A stretch of DNA of 64,000 nucleotides, taken from Candidatus Zhuqueibacterota bacterium (GTDB taxonomy: Bacteria > BS750m-G25). How positions within the stretch are numbered: the stretch's first letter is position 1; the number at the start of each line of letters is the position of its first letter. This document shows, in pieces, positions 5,872 to 14,564 of this stretch. The notes beneath the pieces are model-generated. The model was not told the origin of the DNA, searched no databases, and was given only the letters and a program-made list of their open reading frames with translations. The position numbers and the translations under genes were made by a program. The stretch is from contig JADHWK010000006.1 of assembly GCA_016783505.1 (NCBI GenBank), forward strand, positions 1-64,000. The letters are read 5' to 3'.

Positions 5872-8625
5872 GTGCCTGAAGAGATCGCTAAGGTTTACAA
5901 TCCTGAAGTAGTTGAGGATAAGTGGTATAAGTATTGGGAAGAAAAGGGCTATTTCCACGCCCGGGTGAACCCGGACAAAAAGCCATACACCGTGGTCATC
6001 CCGCCCCCCAACATAACCGGCATGTTGACCATGGGGCACATCCTGAACAACACCATCCAGGACATCTTAATCCGATACAAGCGGATGTCCGGACATGAGG
6101 CCCTGTGGATGCCGGGCACCGATCATGCCGGCATCGCCACCCAGAACGTAGTGGAGAAGGAACTAGCCAGGGAAGGACTGACCCGTCATGATCTGGGCCG
6201 GGAGGGGTTAGTGCAAAGAATCTGGGAATGGCGGGAAAAATACGGGGGGATTATCTTAGAGCAACTCCGGAAGCTGGGGGCCTCCTGCGACTGGGAGCGG
6301 GAGCGGTTCACCATGGATGAGGGACTCTCCCGGGCGGTGCGGATGGTCTTCGTCAAGCTCTACGAAAAGGGGTTAATTTATAAAGGAAGTTATATTATCA
6401 ACTGGTGCCCCCGCTGTCAGACGGCCCTGTCCGACGAAGAGGCGGAGCACCGGGAGATGAAATCCCATCTGTGGTATATCAAATACCCGCTTAAGGATGC
6501 CAGGGGTTTCATCGTGGTGGCCACTACCAGGCCTGAGACCATGTTGGGGGATACCGGGGTGGCGGTGAATCCGAAAGATAAAAGGTATCAGCAGCTAGTA
6601 GGGAAGAAGGCAATCCTGCCTTTGTTGAACCGGAAGATCCCCATCATCGCTGATGGATTTGTTGACCCGGCCTTCGGCACCGGAGCAGTGAAGGTGACCC
6701 CGGCCCATGACCCCAACGATTTCGATGTGGGAAACCGGCATAACCTGCCCTTTATCTGCGTGATGAACGAAGACGGGACCATGAACGAAAACGCTGGACC
6801 CAATTATCTTGGGATGGATCGGTTTGCCTGCCGGGAAGCTGTTCTGAAGGATTTAGAAAAGGATAAATTGGTGGCCAAAGTTGAGGATTATGCCCATTCT
6901 GTGGGTCACTGCTACCGCTGTGGCACCATGGTGGAGCCCTATCTTTCTGAGCAGTGGTTTGTCCGCATGAAGCCGCTGGCTAAGAAAGCCATCGCCGCTG
7001 TCAGGGATGGGAGGGTCCGGTTTCATCCCAAGCGCTGGGAGAAGACCTATTTCCACTGGCTGGAGAACGTTCGAGATTGGTGCATCTCCCGCCAGATCTG
7101 GTGGGGACACCGCTTACCTGTCTATTATTGCAGGGAATGCCAGGAAGAGACAGGAATGCGAAATTTAAAATTTAAAATGCAAAATGCAAAATCAAAAATT
7201 CAAAAGTCAGGAATAGAAAAGGGTATAATTATAGCGAAGACAAAGCCGGAGAAATGCCCTTATTGCGGGGCAGGGGAGATTTATCAGGATGAGAATGTGT
7301 TAGATACCTGGTTTTCCTCGTGGCTGTGGCCCTTCTCCACCCTGGGGTGGCCGGAAGAAAACGAAGACCTGTCGTATTTTTTCCCCACCGACACCCTGGT
7401 CACCGCCCCCGACATCATCTTCTTCTGGGTGGCCCGGATGATCATGGCCTCCCTGGAATTTATGGGTGAGGCCCCCTTTCGGGATGTCTACTTCACCGGG
7501 ATGATCCGGGACATCCAGGGCCGCAAGCTCAGCAAATCGTTGGGTAATTCCCCTGACCCTCTGGATGTCATCGCCTCCTATGGGGCCGACGCCCTCCGGT
7601 TTACTATGGTCAGTATCACCCCCCACGGCCAGGACCTCCTCTACGCCAATGAACTGGTGGAGATGGGCCGTAACTTTGCCAATAAGATCTGGAATGCTTC
7701 TAGGTTGATCCTGATGAATCTTAACGATGAGGACCTGCCCCTCTATGAACCGGAGGAATTAAAATCTGCCCCCTTGGAATTGATGGATCGCTGGATCTTG
7801 AGTCGGCTTCACCACACCATTGGATCGGTGACCCGGGCCCTGGACAACTACCGGTTCAATACGGCGGCCAAGGCCCTTTACCGCTTTTTCTGGGGGGACT
7901 TCTGCGATTGGTATCTGGAACTGGTCAAGGGCCGGTGGTATAATCCCAGGGAAGAGCGGGACCGGAGGCTGGCCTTATCGGTGGCCCTGTCAGTTCTGGA
8001 AAGCGGACTAAAGTTACTCCACCCCATTATGCCTTTTCTGACCGAAGAAATCTGGGACAAACTTAGAGAAAAGGATCGGCCCTCTGACCGGTGTTGTCCC
8101 ATAATTGTTTTCCCCTTTCCCAAAGCCCGAAAGCGCTGGATTGACCCCGGGGCGGAAGAGGAAATGGGTCTGATTCAGGGGGTGGTGGGGGCGGTAAGGA
8201 ACATCCGGGGGGTGATGGGGGTGCCCCCGGGAAAGCTTGCCCGGCTTGTGGTGCGGGGGGGCGGGGAAAACCAATGGGATGTTCTTAAGGCCAATGAGTC
8301 CTATCTGATCCAGTTGGCCAAGCTGGAGGGGGTTAAGTTCGATGGGAAAGGAATCCCCCAGGCGGCCAGCGCGGTGGTGGAGGGTCTGGAAGTGCTGGTC
8401 CCCATGGAGGGCCTCATTGACATTAACGTAGAAAGGGCCCGGCTAGAGAGGGAATTGAAGCGTGTTCAAGTCCTGCTGAGTGGGGTAGACCAAAAATTGG
8501 GCAATAAAGAATTTCTTAAGAAGGCGCCCAAGGGGATCATCGAAAGGGAGAGGAAAAAACAGCAGGATTACCGCCGAACCTGCGAAAAGATCAGGGAAAA
8601 CCTGGCGATGATCAGTAACACTTAA
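5872..8625 (+). CDS. valS: Valyl-tRNA synthetase
   Basis: Class I aminoacyl-tRNA synthetase charging tRNA-Val. It has the HIGH-type motif in PPPNITGMLTMGHILNN, the CP1 editing domain (ATTRPETMLGDTGVAV; FGTGAVKVTPAHDPNDF), two zinc-knuckle pairs (CPRC near residue 183; CRECQEETG with CPYCG), the WFSS...PFSTLGWP segment, the KMSKS-type KLSKS, an anticodon-binding helical domain and a C-terminal coiled coil (RARLERELKRVQVLL). GTG at 5872 is preferred because GAGG lies 9 nt upstream and homologues start close to EIAKVYNP; a TTG at 5854 would add six residues. About 25-30 extra residues encoded by an A-rich repeat split the second zinc module (7149-7230). Confidence 0.95.
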   Translation: MPEEIAKVYNPEVVEDKWYKYWEEKGYFHARVNPDKKPYTVVIPPPNITGMLTMGHILNNTIQDILIRYKRMSGHEALWMPGTDHAGIATQNVVEKELAREGLTRHDLGREGLVQRIWEWREKYGGIILEQLRKLGASCDWERERFTMDEGLSRAVRMVFVKLYEKGLIYKGSYIINWCPRCQTALSDEEAEHREMKSHLWYIKYPLKDARGFIVVATTRPETMLGDTGVAVNPKDKRYQQLVGKKAILPLLNRKIPIIADGFVDPAFGTGAVKVTPAHDPNDFDVGNRHNLPFICVMNEDGTMNENAGPNYLGMDRFACREAVLKDLEKDKLVAKVEDYAHSVGHCYRCGTMVEPYLSEQWFVRMKPLAKKAIAAVRDGRVRFHPKRWEKTYFHWLENVRDWCISRQIWWGHRLPVYYCRECQEETGMRNLKFKMQNAKSKIQKSGIEKGIIIAKTKPEKCPYCGAGEIYQDENVLDTWFSSWLWPFSTLGWPEENEDLSYFFPTDTLVTAPDIIFFWVARMIMASLEFMGEAPFRDVYFTGMIRDIQGRKLSKSLGNSPDPLDVIASYGADALRFTMVSITPHGQDLLYANELVEMGRNFANKIWNASRLILMNLNDEDLPLYEPEELKSAPLELMDRWILSRLHHTIGSVTRALDNYRFNTAAKALYRFFWGDFCDWYLELVKGRWYNPREERDRRLALSVALSVLESGLKLLHPIMPFLTEEIWDKLREKDRPSDRCCPIIVFPFPKARKRWIDPGAEEEMGLIQGVVGAVRNIRGVMGVPPGKLARLVVRGGGENQWDVLKANESYLIQLAKLEGVKFDGKGIPQAASAVVEGLEVLVPMEGLIDINVERARLERELKRVQVLLSGVDQKLGNKEFLKKAPKGIIERERKKQQDYRRTCEKIRENLAMISNT
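7149..7230 (+). repeat. A-rich word repeat inserted in frame within valS
   Basis: Repeats of AAATTTAAAATGCAAAATGC-like words encode GMRNLKFKMQNAKSKIQKSG between the two CxxC pairs of a ValRS zinc module, where homologues have a short linker. The composition differs sharply from the surrounding GC-rich codons. It matches the style of intergenic low-complexity repeats, so an in-frame insertion is the simplest reading. Confidence 0.65.
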
Positions 8626-8650
8626 CCGAGCACCGGAAATGGTAGATAGG

Positions 8651-8678
8651 GGCCAGTTTTTTCGCTGGCCTTTTTTTT
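8651..8678 (+). terminator. Rho-independent terminator after valS
   Basis: GGCCAG (8651-8656), 8-nt loop, CTGGCC (8665-8670), then eight T residues. 26 nt after the valS stop. Confidence 0.9.
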
Positions 8679-8701
8679 GATAGAACATTACGAGAAAACA
8701 C

Positions 8702-8730
8702 TTGACTTTATTAAATGAAAATTGTAAATT
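8702..8730 (+). promoter_or_regulatory. Promoter for the ATPase gene
   Basis: TTGACT (8702-8707), 17-nt spacer, TAAATT (8725-8730); start of transcription expected near 8737, 59 nt before the ATG. Confidence 0.7.
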
Positions 8731-8752
8731 AGATTCAACGCAATGGCTTATA

Positions 8753-8776
8753 CTATGTAATCACATAGACTATGTG
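8753..8776. promoter_or_regulatory. CTATGT/ACATAG repeated inverted sites in the ATPase leader
   Basis: CTATGT (8753-8758), ACATAG (8763-8768), CTATGTG (8770-8776): three copies of one 6-mer in alternating orientation just downstream of the predicted start of transcription. It could be an operator or an mRNA hairpin that delays translation. Confidence 0.5.
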
Positions 8777-8795
8777 TTTACTTAACCTTTAATCC

Positions 8796-9929
8796 ATGGG
8801 CCAACTTTTTACATACAACGGTCCCGTAACGGGGACGGAACTGATCGGTCGGGATGGGATTATTGATGAAATCTTAGCTCACCTGAGGCGGGGACAAGAA
8901 GTTCTTGTCCTGGCCCCGAGGAAATACGGGAAGACGTCCATCCTTAAAGAAAGCCTGCGTCGGTTGCGTAAAGAGGGTTATCTAACCGGATTTGTGGACA
9001 CTTTTGAGTGCGCCTTCCAGGGGGAATTCGCCGGGAGGCTGGTGGAAGCGGTGTTGGCCAATGAGACCGGAAAGGTCAAAAATCTTGGGAAAATAGCGAG
9101 GCCCTTTCCCAATTCCCTTTTGAATAATACCCCGTTGGAGGATGCCTTATCCCGCTTTGGTGTTTTGCAGTCCCTGGGAATGAATGAGGGGGCCGAGGTT
9201 CAACGTCTTGGGGAGGTCTTGAATTTTCCCCAGCTATACGCCGAAGCCAAGGGGAAGAGGATGGTGTTTGCCATTGATGGGGTGGGGGAGGTAAGCCGGT
9301 GGAACGGTAAGTTGTTGGGATTGATGGAGACAACGTTAAAGAGGCATTCCCAGGTAACCTACCTTTTTTCGATGAACCAGGAAAGACAGAGACAGGCTGT
9401 CTATTCCCCAAAAACGGCCACGTTTTTTGGATCGGCCAAAGTGGTCGTAGTTCCCCTGTTGTCTGAGACCGCAGTTGCCCGTTATTTGATCCGAACCCTT
9501 CGTAGAGGGGGATTTCGGATCAGACTGGGGGTGGCCAAGTCAATTGCCAGGATGGTGGCTAGCCATCCCCATTATGTGAAGGTTCTGGCCCAGGCGGTCA
9601 TTGACGCCCTGCCAGAGCAGAAGCGGATAATCGAAGAGGGGGATATTGACCCCGGCTATCGGTTGGCCCTGAACTACGTTCGGGGTGAACTAGAACAGGT
9701 ATGGCTCAACCTGGGATCGGCCCCCTTTCAACGCCAGGTGGCCAAGGCCATGGCGGTGAACGGTGCCCTGCCTTATTCCAAGAAATTCTTCCCCCAGGTT
9801 GACAAAGCCCAGATATATTTTGCCCTCTCTGCGCTGGAACGTAAAGGGATCTTGAAGAAAGAAGCCCGGGGCTGCTATCGTTTTGTCAATCCCTTTTTCC
9901 CGGAATTTTTAAGGGAATTTGAAAGATGA
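8796..9929 (+). CDS. P-loop ATPase of the archaeal-ATPase/STAND-like group
   Basis: 377-residue cytoplasmic protein: GTELIGRDGIIDEILAHLRRGQ, Walker A APRKYGKTS (residues 46-54), a Walker B-like strand MVFAIDGVGE (about 155-164), sensor region VVVVPLLSETAVARYLIRTL, and a winged-helix-like C-terminal part (PFQRQVAKAMAVNGAL...ALERKGILKK...YRFVNPFFPEFL). The architecture is that of AAA ATPases often associated with mobile or defence loci. The residue after the Walker B Asp is Gly where Glu is usual, so hydrolysis may be weak or absent. It has its own promoter; the partner is unknown. Confidence 0.75.
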   Translation: MGQLFTYNGPVTGTELIGRDGIIDEILAHLRRGQEVLVLAPRKYGKTSILKESLRRLRKEGYLTGFVDTFECAFQGEFAGRLVEAVLANETGKVKNLGKIARPFPNSLLNNTPLEDALSRFGVLQSLGMNEGAEVQRLGEVLNFPQLYAEAKGKRMVFAIDGVGEVSRWNGKLLGLMETTLKRHSQVTYLFSMNQERQRQAVYSPKTATFFGSAKVVVVPLLSETAVARYLIRTLRRGGFRIRLGVAKSIARMVASHPHYVKVLAQAVIDALPEQKRIIEEGDIDPGYRLALNYVRGELEQVWLNLGSAPFQRQVAKAMAVNGALPYSKKFFPQVDKAQIYFALSALERKGILKKEARGCYRFVNPFFPEFLREFER

Positions 9930-9990
9930 ATCTTTAAAGAAATCCTCTGAAAAAGTGACAACTTGGAGATTAATAGGAGGAAATTTTAAG

Positions 9991-10095
9991 ATGTCAAAAC
10001 AAGACCAAATAGCCGAATATTATGTTGAAGAGGCTTATCGAAATATCCAGGATGCTATTGAAAGCTGTCTTGAGGCCCTTCAGAAAGTGTGGTAA
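9991..10095 (+). CDS. 34-residue putative microprotein
   Basis: ATG at 9991 with a perfect AGGAGG at 9975-9980 (10-nt spacing), stop at 10093-10095. The product MSKQDQIAEYYVEEAYRNIQ continues as one predicted amphipathic acidic helix with a single Cys and ends in KVW. No homologue is recognised. The strong ribosome site and lack of any other frame in 9930-10203 support translation; it could also be a leader peptide for the downstream gene. Confidence 0.5.
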   Translation: MSKQDQIAEYYVEEAYRNIQDAIESCLEALQKVW

Positions 10096-10203
10096 GGAAG
10101 AGCTTAGGTGAAAGCCGTTATCAATTGGGGGTCCCCTAATCGCATTGGTAAAGCTTAAAAGGTCATTAGAGAAGTTCATAAAAATTCTAACCAGGAGGTT
10201 GAC

Positions 10204-11556
10204 ATGAAAAAGCTATTTTTCATCGTCGCGCTGTTGTCCTTGATGACAGCGGTTCTGGCTCAGGAAAAGGGGGTGGCTATCACCATTTACAACCAGAATC
10301 TGGGGCTGGTGAAGGAGGTGCGCCCAATGTTTTTTAAGAAAGGCATCAACGAGATGAAATTTCAGGATGTGGCCGCGAAAATAGACCCGACTTCCGTCCA
10401 TTTTAAGTCGCTGACGGCGCCGGAAAAAGTTGCTATTCTGGAACAGAACTATGAATACGACCTGGTCAGCTCAAGCAAGCTGCTGAACAAGTACATTGAT
10501 CAGGAGATCAAATTGTACACGGAAAAGGGAGATCTATTTCGGGGAAAGCTCCTTAATTCTTCACCCAAAGATGTCATTCTGGAGACCAAGGACGGGGGGA
10601 TCCAGGTGATCTCTCAGGAAAATATCCGGGACATCAACTTTCCCCAACTCCCCGAGGGGTTGATTACCAGACCGACCCTGATCTGGCTGCTGGATTGCGA
10701 AAAGCAGGGTGACCATAAAGCTGAAGTAAGCTATCTCACTGATGGGATTAACTGGCATACCGAATACGTAGCGGTAGTGGATAAAGATGATAAAAATCTT
10801 GAATTAGGGGGCTGGGTTTCCATTGACAACCGCTCGGGGGCAACCTATCAGGATGCCAAGGTGAAGCTGATGGCGGGAGAGATTCATCGGGTGAAACCGA
10901 AAAGGTATCCCCGAGATAGAATTTTGGCCGAGAGCTTTGCTGCGAAAGCAGCCCCCCAATTCGTGGAGAAACCCTTTTTTGAATATCACCTGTATACCCT
11001 TCAGAGAAAGACTACTATTAAAAATAATCAGATTAAGCAAATCTCATTGTTTCCTAACGCTCAGGTTAAAACGGATAAAATCCTCACTTACGATGGGGCA
11101 AAAGACAAGAAGAGCGTCCGGGTAAATCTGGAATTCATAAACAGCAAGAAGGCTGGGTTGGGTATCCCCCTGCCCGCGGGAAAGGTGCGGGTGTATAAGG
11201 AGGATGAGGATAAATCCCTGGAGTTCATCGGGGAGGATAAGATCGAACATACCCCGAAGGACGAGAAGGTGAGGGTGTTCGTGGGCAAGGCGTTCGACGT
11301 GGTGGGGGAGCGGATTCAGACCGAGTATGAGCGGAAGGGGAAACGGGCCCGGGAAGAAGAATACGAGATCACCTTGAGAAATCATAAGGACAAAGATGTG
11401 AATGTGGTGGTGGTCGAGCATCTTTATGGGGATTGGAAAATCTTGTCAAGTTCCCATACCTACAGAAAGAAGACCTCCACTGAGGTGGAGTTTCCCGTAA
11501 CCGTTCAGGCCGGGGGGGAGGTTAAAATAACATATCGGGTGAGGTATAGATTTTAA
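10204..11556 (+). CDS. Exported DUF4139-domain protein
   Basis: 450-residue protein with a Sec signal (MKKLFFIVALLSLMTAVLAQ). The body matches the DUF4139 layout: N-terminal VAITIYNQNLGLVKEVR with the beta-rich EKVAILEQNYEYDLVSSSKLLNKYIDQ segment, central WHTEYVAVVDKDDKNLELGGWVSIDNRSGATYQDAKVKLMAG (rungs of a beta-domain), and a C-terminal EYEITLRNHKDKDVNVVVVEHLYGDWKI. Members lie in the envelope; no enzymatic activity is established. AGGAGG sits 5-10 nt before the ATG. No operon partner is evident. Confidence 0.8.
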   Translation: MKKLFFIVALLSLMTAVLAQEKGVAITIYNQNLGLVKEVRPMFFKKGINEMKFQDVAAKIDPTSVHFKSLTAPEKVAILEQNYEYDLVSSSKLLNKYIDQEIKLYTEKGDLFRGKLLNSSPKDVILETKDGGIQVISQENIRDINFPQLPEGLITRPTLIWLLDCEKQGDHKAEVSYLTDGINWHTEYVAVVDKDDKNLELGGWVSIDNRSGATYQDAKVKLMAGEIHRVKPKRYPRDRILAESFAAKAAPQFVEKPFFEYHLYTLQRKTTIKNNQIKQISLFPNAQVKTDKILTYDGAKDKKSVRVNLEFINSKKAGLGIPLPAGKVRVYKEDEDKSLEFIGEDKIEHTPKDEKVRVFVGKAFDVVGERIQTEYERKGKRAREEEYEITLRNHKDKDVNVVVVEHLYGDWKILSSSHTYRKKTSTEVEFPVTVQAGGEVKITYRVRYRF

Positions 11557-11585
11557 TCCAAAGCGAAAAAATCCGAAATTCCAAT

Positions 11586-11650
11586 ACCTGCCCGCCACCC
11601 CGAGGACTCGGGGGCAGGTGTGTCGAAATCAGTCTGACGCCTGACCGATC
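11586..11650. repeat. Two adjacent palindromic elements
   Basis: ACCTGCCCGCCACCCCGAGG mirrored by TCGGGGGCAGGTG (11586-11620), followed by AATCAGTCTGAC / GCCTGACCGATC (11627-11650), a member of the GATCGGTCAGGC family also found at 14863, 24714, 39434 and 63757. Confidence 0.6.
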
Positions 11651-11707
11651 CAAAACAAACTCAAAACCCGAATATCAAACGCTCAATCTATAAAAAGGAG
11701 AAGAGTG

Positions 11708-11911
11708 ATGAAATCTATGTCAATTGATTTACCGGATAACTTGGCCGTGGCAGTTCAGAGTTACGTAAAAGCCGGTTTTTTCCGTTCTGAATTAGATGTT
11801 TTATTGGCTGCAATCTCTGAATTTGTCCGGAGGAACAGGATTGACCTAATGGAATGATTTGCCCGTGAAGATATCGAATGGGCAAAAAAGGGGGCCCGAA
11901 AAACCAAATGA
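11708..11911 (+). pseudogene. Ribbon-helix-helix-like antitoxin with an internal TGA
   Basis: From the ATG at 11708 (AAGGAG upstream) the product begins MKSMSIDLPDNLAVAVQSYV and continues SELDVLLAAISEFVRRNRIDLME, then TGA at 11855-11857, then FAREDIEWAKKGARKTK and a second TGA (11909-11911). Intact relatives read LMERFARED, so the TGA replaces an Arg codon (CGA to TGA is a single change). The extended frame ends in an ATGA overlap with the toxin start, which is strong evidence that the longer frame is ancestral. The truncated 49-residue form keeps the DNA-binding part but loses the toxin-binding tail. Confidence 0.75.
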
Positions 11912-12405
11912 GAATAATCGTTTGCGACGCTGGCCCGATCATTCATCTGCATGAAGCCGGTATTTTATCATTGTTTAAGAATGTGGGTGAGATTTTTTTG
12001 CCACATAGTGTATCAATGGAGGTTCTGGCTGCCACAGACCTTGCTGATAATTGGCCCGAATGGCTTCGAGTAGTTCAACTTGCTTCTTCTGAATTGAAAG
12101 AAGCCGAGATGTGGGCAAAGTTAGGAGATCTCCACGGGAGAGAGGCGGAGGCCTTTATTTTGGCTAGGACACAAAAAGCTGACTGGTTGCTGACAGATGA
12201 TTCGGCTGCGAGACTATTTGCTTCTCTATTAGGCGTAGAAGTGCACGGTTCTTTGGGTATTGTGCTTTGGAGTGTGGCTCAGGAACATCTGTCGCGAAGG
12301 CAAGCTGAACAAGCATTAAATAATCTTGAACGATCTTCCTTGTGGCTTTCTGCAAAGATATTTGATGAGGCACGAAAGGCACTCATTGATATGACATCTT
12401 CCTGA
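11908..12405 (+). CDS. PIN-domain toxin, DUF3368/VapC-like
   Basis: 165-residue predicted RNase. N-terminal RIIVCDAGPIIHLHEAGIL carries the first catalytic Asp; GREAEAFILARTQKADWLLTDDSAARLFA carries the Glu and the D-D pair of the PIN metal site. LLGVEVHGSLGIVLWSV and the C-terminal helices match DUF3368 proteins. The start at 11908 overlaps the end of the extended antitoxin frame (ATGA). The toxin looks complete while its antitoxin carries a premature stop, so either the short antitoxin still works, readthrough occurs, or the stop is a base error. Confidence 0.85.
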   Translation: MRIIVCDAGPIIHLHEAGILSLFKNVGEIFLPHSVSMEVLAATDLADNWPEWLRVVQLASSELKEAEMWAKLGDLHGREAEAFILARTQKADWLLTDDSAARLFASLLGVEVHGSLGIVLWSVAQEHLSRRQAEQALNNLERSSLWLSAKIFDEARKALIDMTSS

Positions 12406-12450
12406 TAAGTAATCTATTCATCCTTACGTAGTCCATTACCGGGTGAAGTC

Positions 12451-14562
12451 GTGGTTGGAAACAGGCGGCAAAGTTCACCGGGGGTGTTGGATTCTCCCGT
12501 CCAATATGTAAAGGGCATAGGGCCCAAAAGGGCAGGCGTCCTGGGGCAGCATGGGGTTGAGACCGTTGCTGATCTTCTTTACTACCTCCCCCGGAAATAT
12601 CTGGACCGAACCACCATTACTAAGGTTAAAGACATCAAGGAAGGGGACGGGGAGATGACGGTGGTTGGCCGAGTGGAATCCTTCGGCATCAGGCGGGGGA
12701 GGAAACCCCGCTTCGTTCTCATCCTTTATGACAATACCGACTTCCTCACCTGTGTCTGGGTGGGTGGGGTTGACTACTGGAGGCATAAATTTCGTCCGGG
12801 GGAATTTTTGGCGGTGAGCGGTCGGCCCTCCTACTATGGGGGCTGGCAGATCTTCCATCCCGACTTCGACCGCCTGTCCGATGGGGAGGATGAGGAGCTG
12901 GTCAACACCGGGGCCATCATTTCCCTCTATCCATCCACGGCCCCGTTGAAGAAATTTTTTCTTACCAGCCGGGGCTTCCGCAGGGTGATTAAAGCCGCCT
13001 TAGACAGCACCCAAGGAAGGATCGGGGAGATCCTATCCGACGACATTATCAAACGGAACGGACTTTTTCCCCTAGAAGAGGCCTTAAATCAGGTTCATTT
13101 TCCCGATGATCTTTATCACAAGGAGCAGGCCTGGAAAAGGTTGAAGTTCGACGAGCTGTTCTTCTTTCAATTGATGCTGGCCTATCGAAGGAAAAGAGTT
13201 AAGACGGACAAAAAAGGGATTTCGTTCCCCAAAGTAGGGGTTCTCACCCGGAGATTGATCAAGCACCTACCCTTCCAACTAACGGATTCCCAGCACAAGG
13301 TTCTGCGTGAGATTTACTCTGACATGAAAAGCCCCAGGCCGATGAATCGGCTGCTCCAGGGGGATGTGGGGTCGGGCAAGACCGTGGTGGCCTTAGCTGC
13401 CATGATCATTGCCGTGGAGAACGGCTATCAGGCGGCCCTGATGGCCCCCACCGAAATCTTAGCCGAGCAGCATCATCTCACCACCCACCGTTTCCTGGAG
13501 AATCTGGGGTTGAAAGTGGTGTTATTGATTGGTGGGCAGGCTGTAAAGAAGCGGGAACAATTGTTAAGACAGATCAAGGAAGGTCAGGCCCAGTTCATCA
13601 TCGGCACCCACGCACTGATCCAGGAAGGGGTGGATTTTAAAAGGTTGGGGTTGGTAGTGATTGACGAACAGCACCGATTCGGGGTGATGCAGCGGGCTAT
13701 CCTGCGCAAGAAAGGCTTCTCGCCCGATGTGCTGGTGATGACGGCCACCCCCATCCCCCGAACGCTTTCCCTGACCCTTTACGGGGACCTGGACATCTCA
13801 ACCATCGAGGAGATGCCCAGCGGACGGAAGCCGATAGTGACCGTGGTCCGGGACGAATCAAAAAGGGCGGATCTTTACCGTTTTATCCAAGAAGAAGTCC
13901 AGAGAGGAAGGCAGGTCTATATCGTCTACCCCTTAGTGGAGGAGTCGGAGAAGGTGGACCTTGAGGACGCCACTCGGAACTGGAGGCGGTTGAAGGATGA
14001 GGTCTTTCCCCAGTTCCGGGTGGGGCTGTTGCACGGCAGGCTCAAGGGCGAGGAAAAGGAAGGGGTGATGGAGGTCTTCAAAGAGGGTCGGCTGGACATC
14101 CTGGTATGCACCACGGTGGTGGAGGTGGGGGTGGATGTGCCCAATGCCACGGTGATGGTGATCGAACACGCCGAACGGTTCGGGCTAACCCCACTGCATC
14201 AACTGCGGGGTCGGGTGGGCCGGGGTGGGGAAAGATCCTACTGCGTCCTGATGATCTCCGGCTATCCCTCCCCAGAAGCCAAAAGGAGGCTGAAGGTTAT
14301 GACCCGAACCACCGATGGATTTAAGATTGCTGAGACGGACCTGGAAATCCGGGGCCCCGGGGAGTTCTTCGGCACCAGGCAGCACGGCTTGCCCGAACTG
14401 ACCATCGCCAACCTGCTGACCGATGGGGAGATCCTACGACGGGCCCGAAGAGAGGCTTTTTCCTTAGTGGATCGGGACTCCAAGCTGATGAACCATCCCC
14501 GGGTGCGGGAGCACCTGATAAGGCGCTACCGGCATAAGTGGGAACTGGCGGGGGTGGGGTGA
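12451..14562 (+). CDS. recG: ATP-dependent DNA helicase RecG
   Basis: Branch-migrating helicase that regresses stalled forks and processes recombination intermediates. The N-terminal wedge/OB domain (VQYVKGIGPKRAGVLGQHGV; LLYYLPRKYLDRT) is followed by superfamily 2 helicase motifs: Walker A LLQGDVGSGKTVVA, DEQH in VIDEQHRFGV, TATPIPRTL, and the C-terminal motif V-VI region (VEVGVDVPNATVMVIEHAERFGL...QLRGRVGRG). The RecG-specific C-terminal TRQHG...L block is present. 703 residues, slightly short but complete. GTG start; gene follows the PIN toxin by 45 nt. Confidence 0.97.
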   Translation: MVGNRRQSSPGVLDSPVQYVKGIGPKRAGVLGQHGVETVADLLYYLPRKYLDRTTITKVKDIKEGDGEMTVVGRVESFGIRRGRKPRFVLILYDNTDFLTCVWVGGVDYWRHKFRPGEFLAVSGRPSYYGGWQIFHPDFDRLSDGEDEELVNTGAIISLYPSTAPLKKFFLTSRGFRRVIKAALDSTQGRIGEILSDDIIKRNGLFPLEEALNQVHFPDDLYHKEQAWKRLKFDELFFFQLMLAYRRKRVKTDKKGISFPKVGVLTRRLIKHLPFQLTDSQHKVLREIYSDMKSPRPMNRLLQGDVGSGKTVVALAAMIIAVENGYQAALMAPTEILAEQHHLTTHRFLENLGLKVVLLIGGQAVKKREQLLRQIKEGQAQFIIGTHALIQEGVDFKRLGLVVIDEQHRFGVMQRAILRKKGFSPDVLVMTATPIPRTLSLTLYGDLDISTIEEMPSGRKPIVTVVRDESKRADLYRFIQEEVQRGRQVYIVYPLVEESEKVDLEDATRNWRRLKDEVFPQFRVGLLHGRLKGEEKEGVMEVFKEGRLDILVCTTVVEVGVDVPNATVMVIEHAERFGLTPLHQLRGRVGRGGERSYCVLMISGYPSPEAKRRLKVMTRTTDGFKIAETDLEIRGPGEFFGTRQHGLPELTIANLLTDGEILRRARREAFSLVDRDSKLMNHPRVREHLIRRYRHKWELAGVG

Positions 14563-14564
14563 TC

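Noticed and set aside
8892..8910. GGACAAGAA-G-TTCTTGTCC palindrome in the ATPase gene as another in-frame insertion
   Set aside because: It encodes the conserved GQEVLVLAP lead-in to the P-loop, which is normal family sequence, so the symmetry is probably chance.
11855..11857. Selenocysteine at the antitoxin TGA
   Set aside because: Expected residue is Arg in a helix, not a redox Cys position, and no SECIS-like hairpin was seen just downstream.
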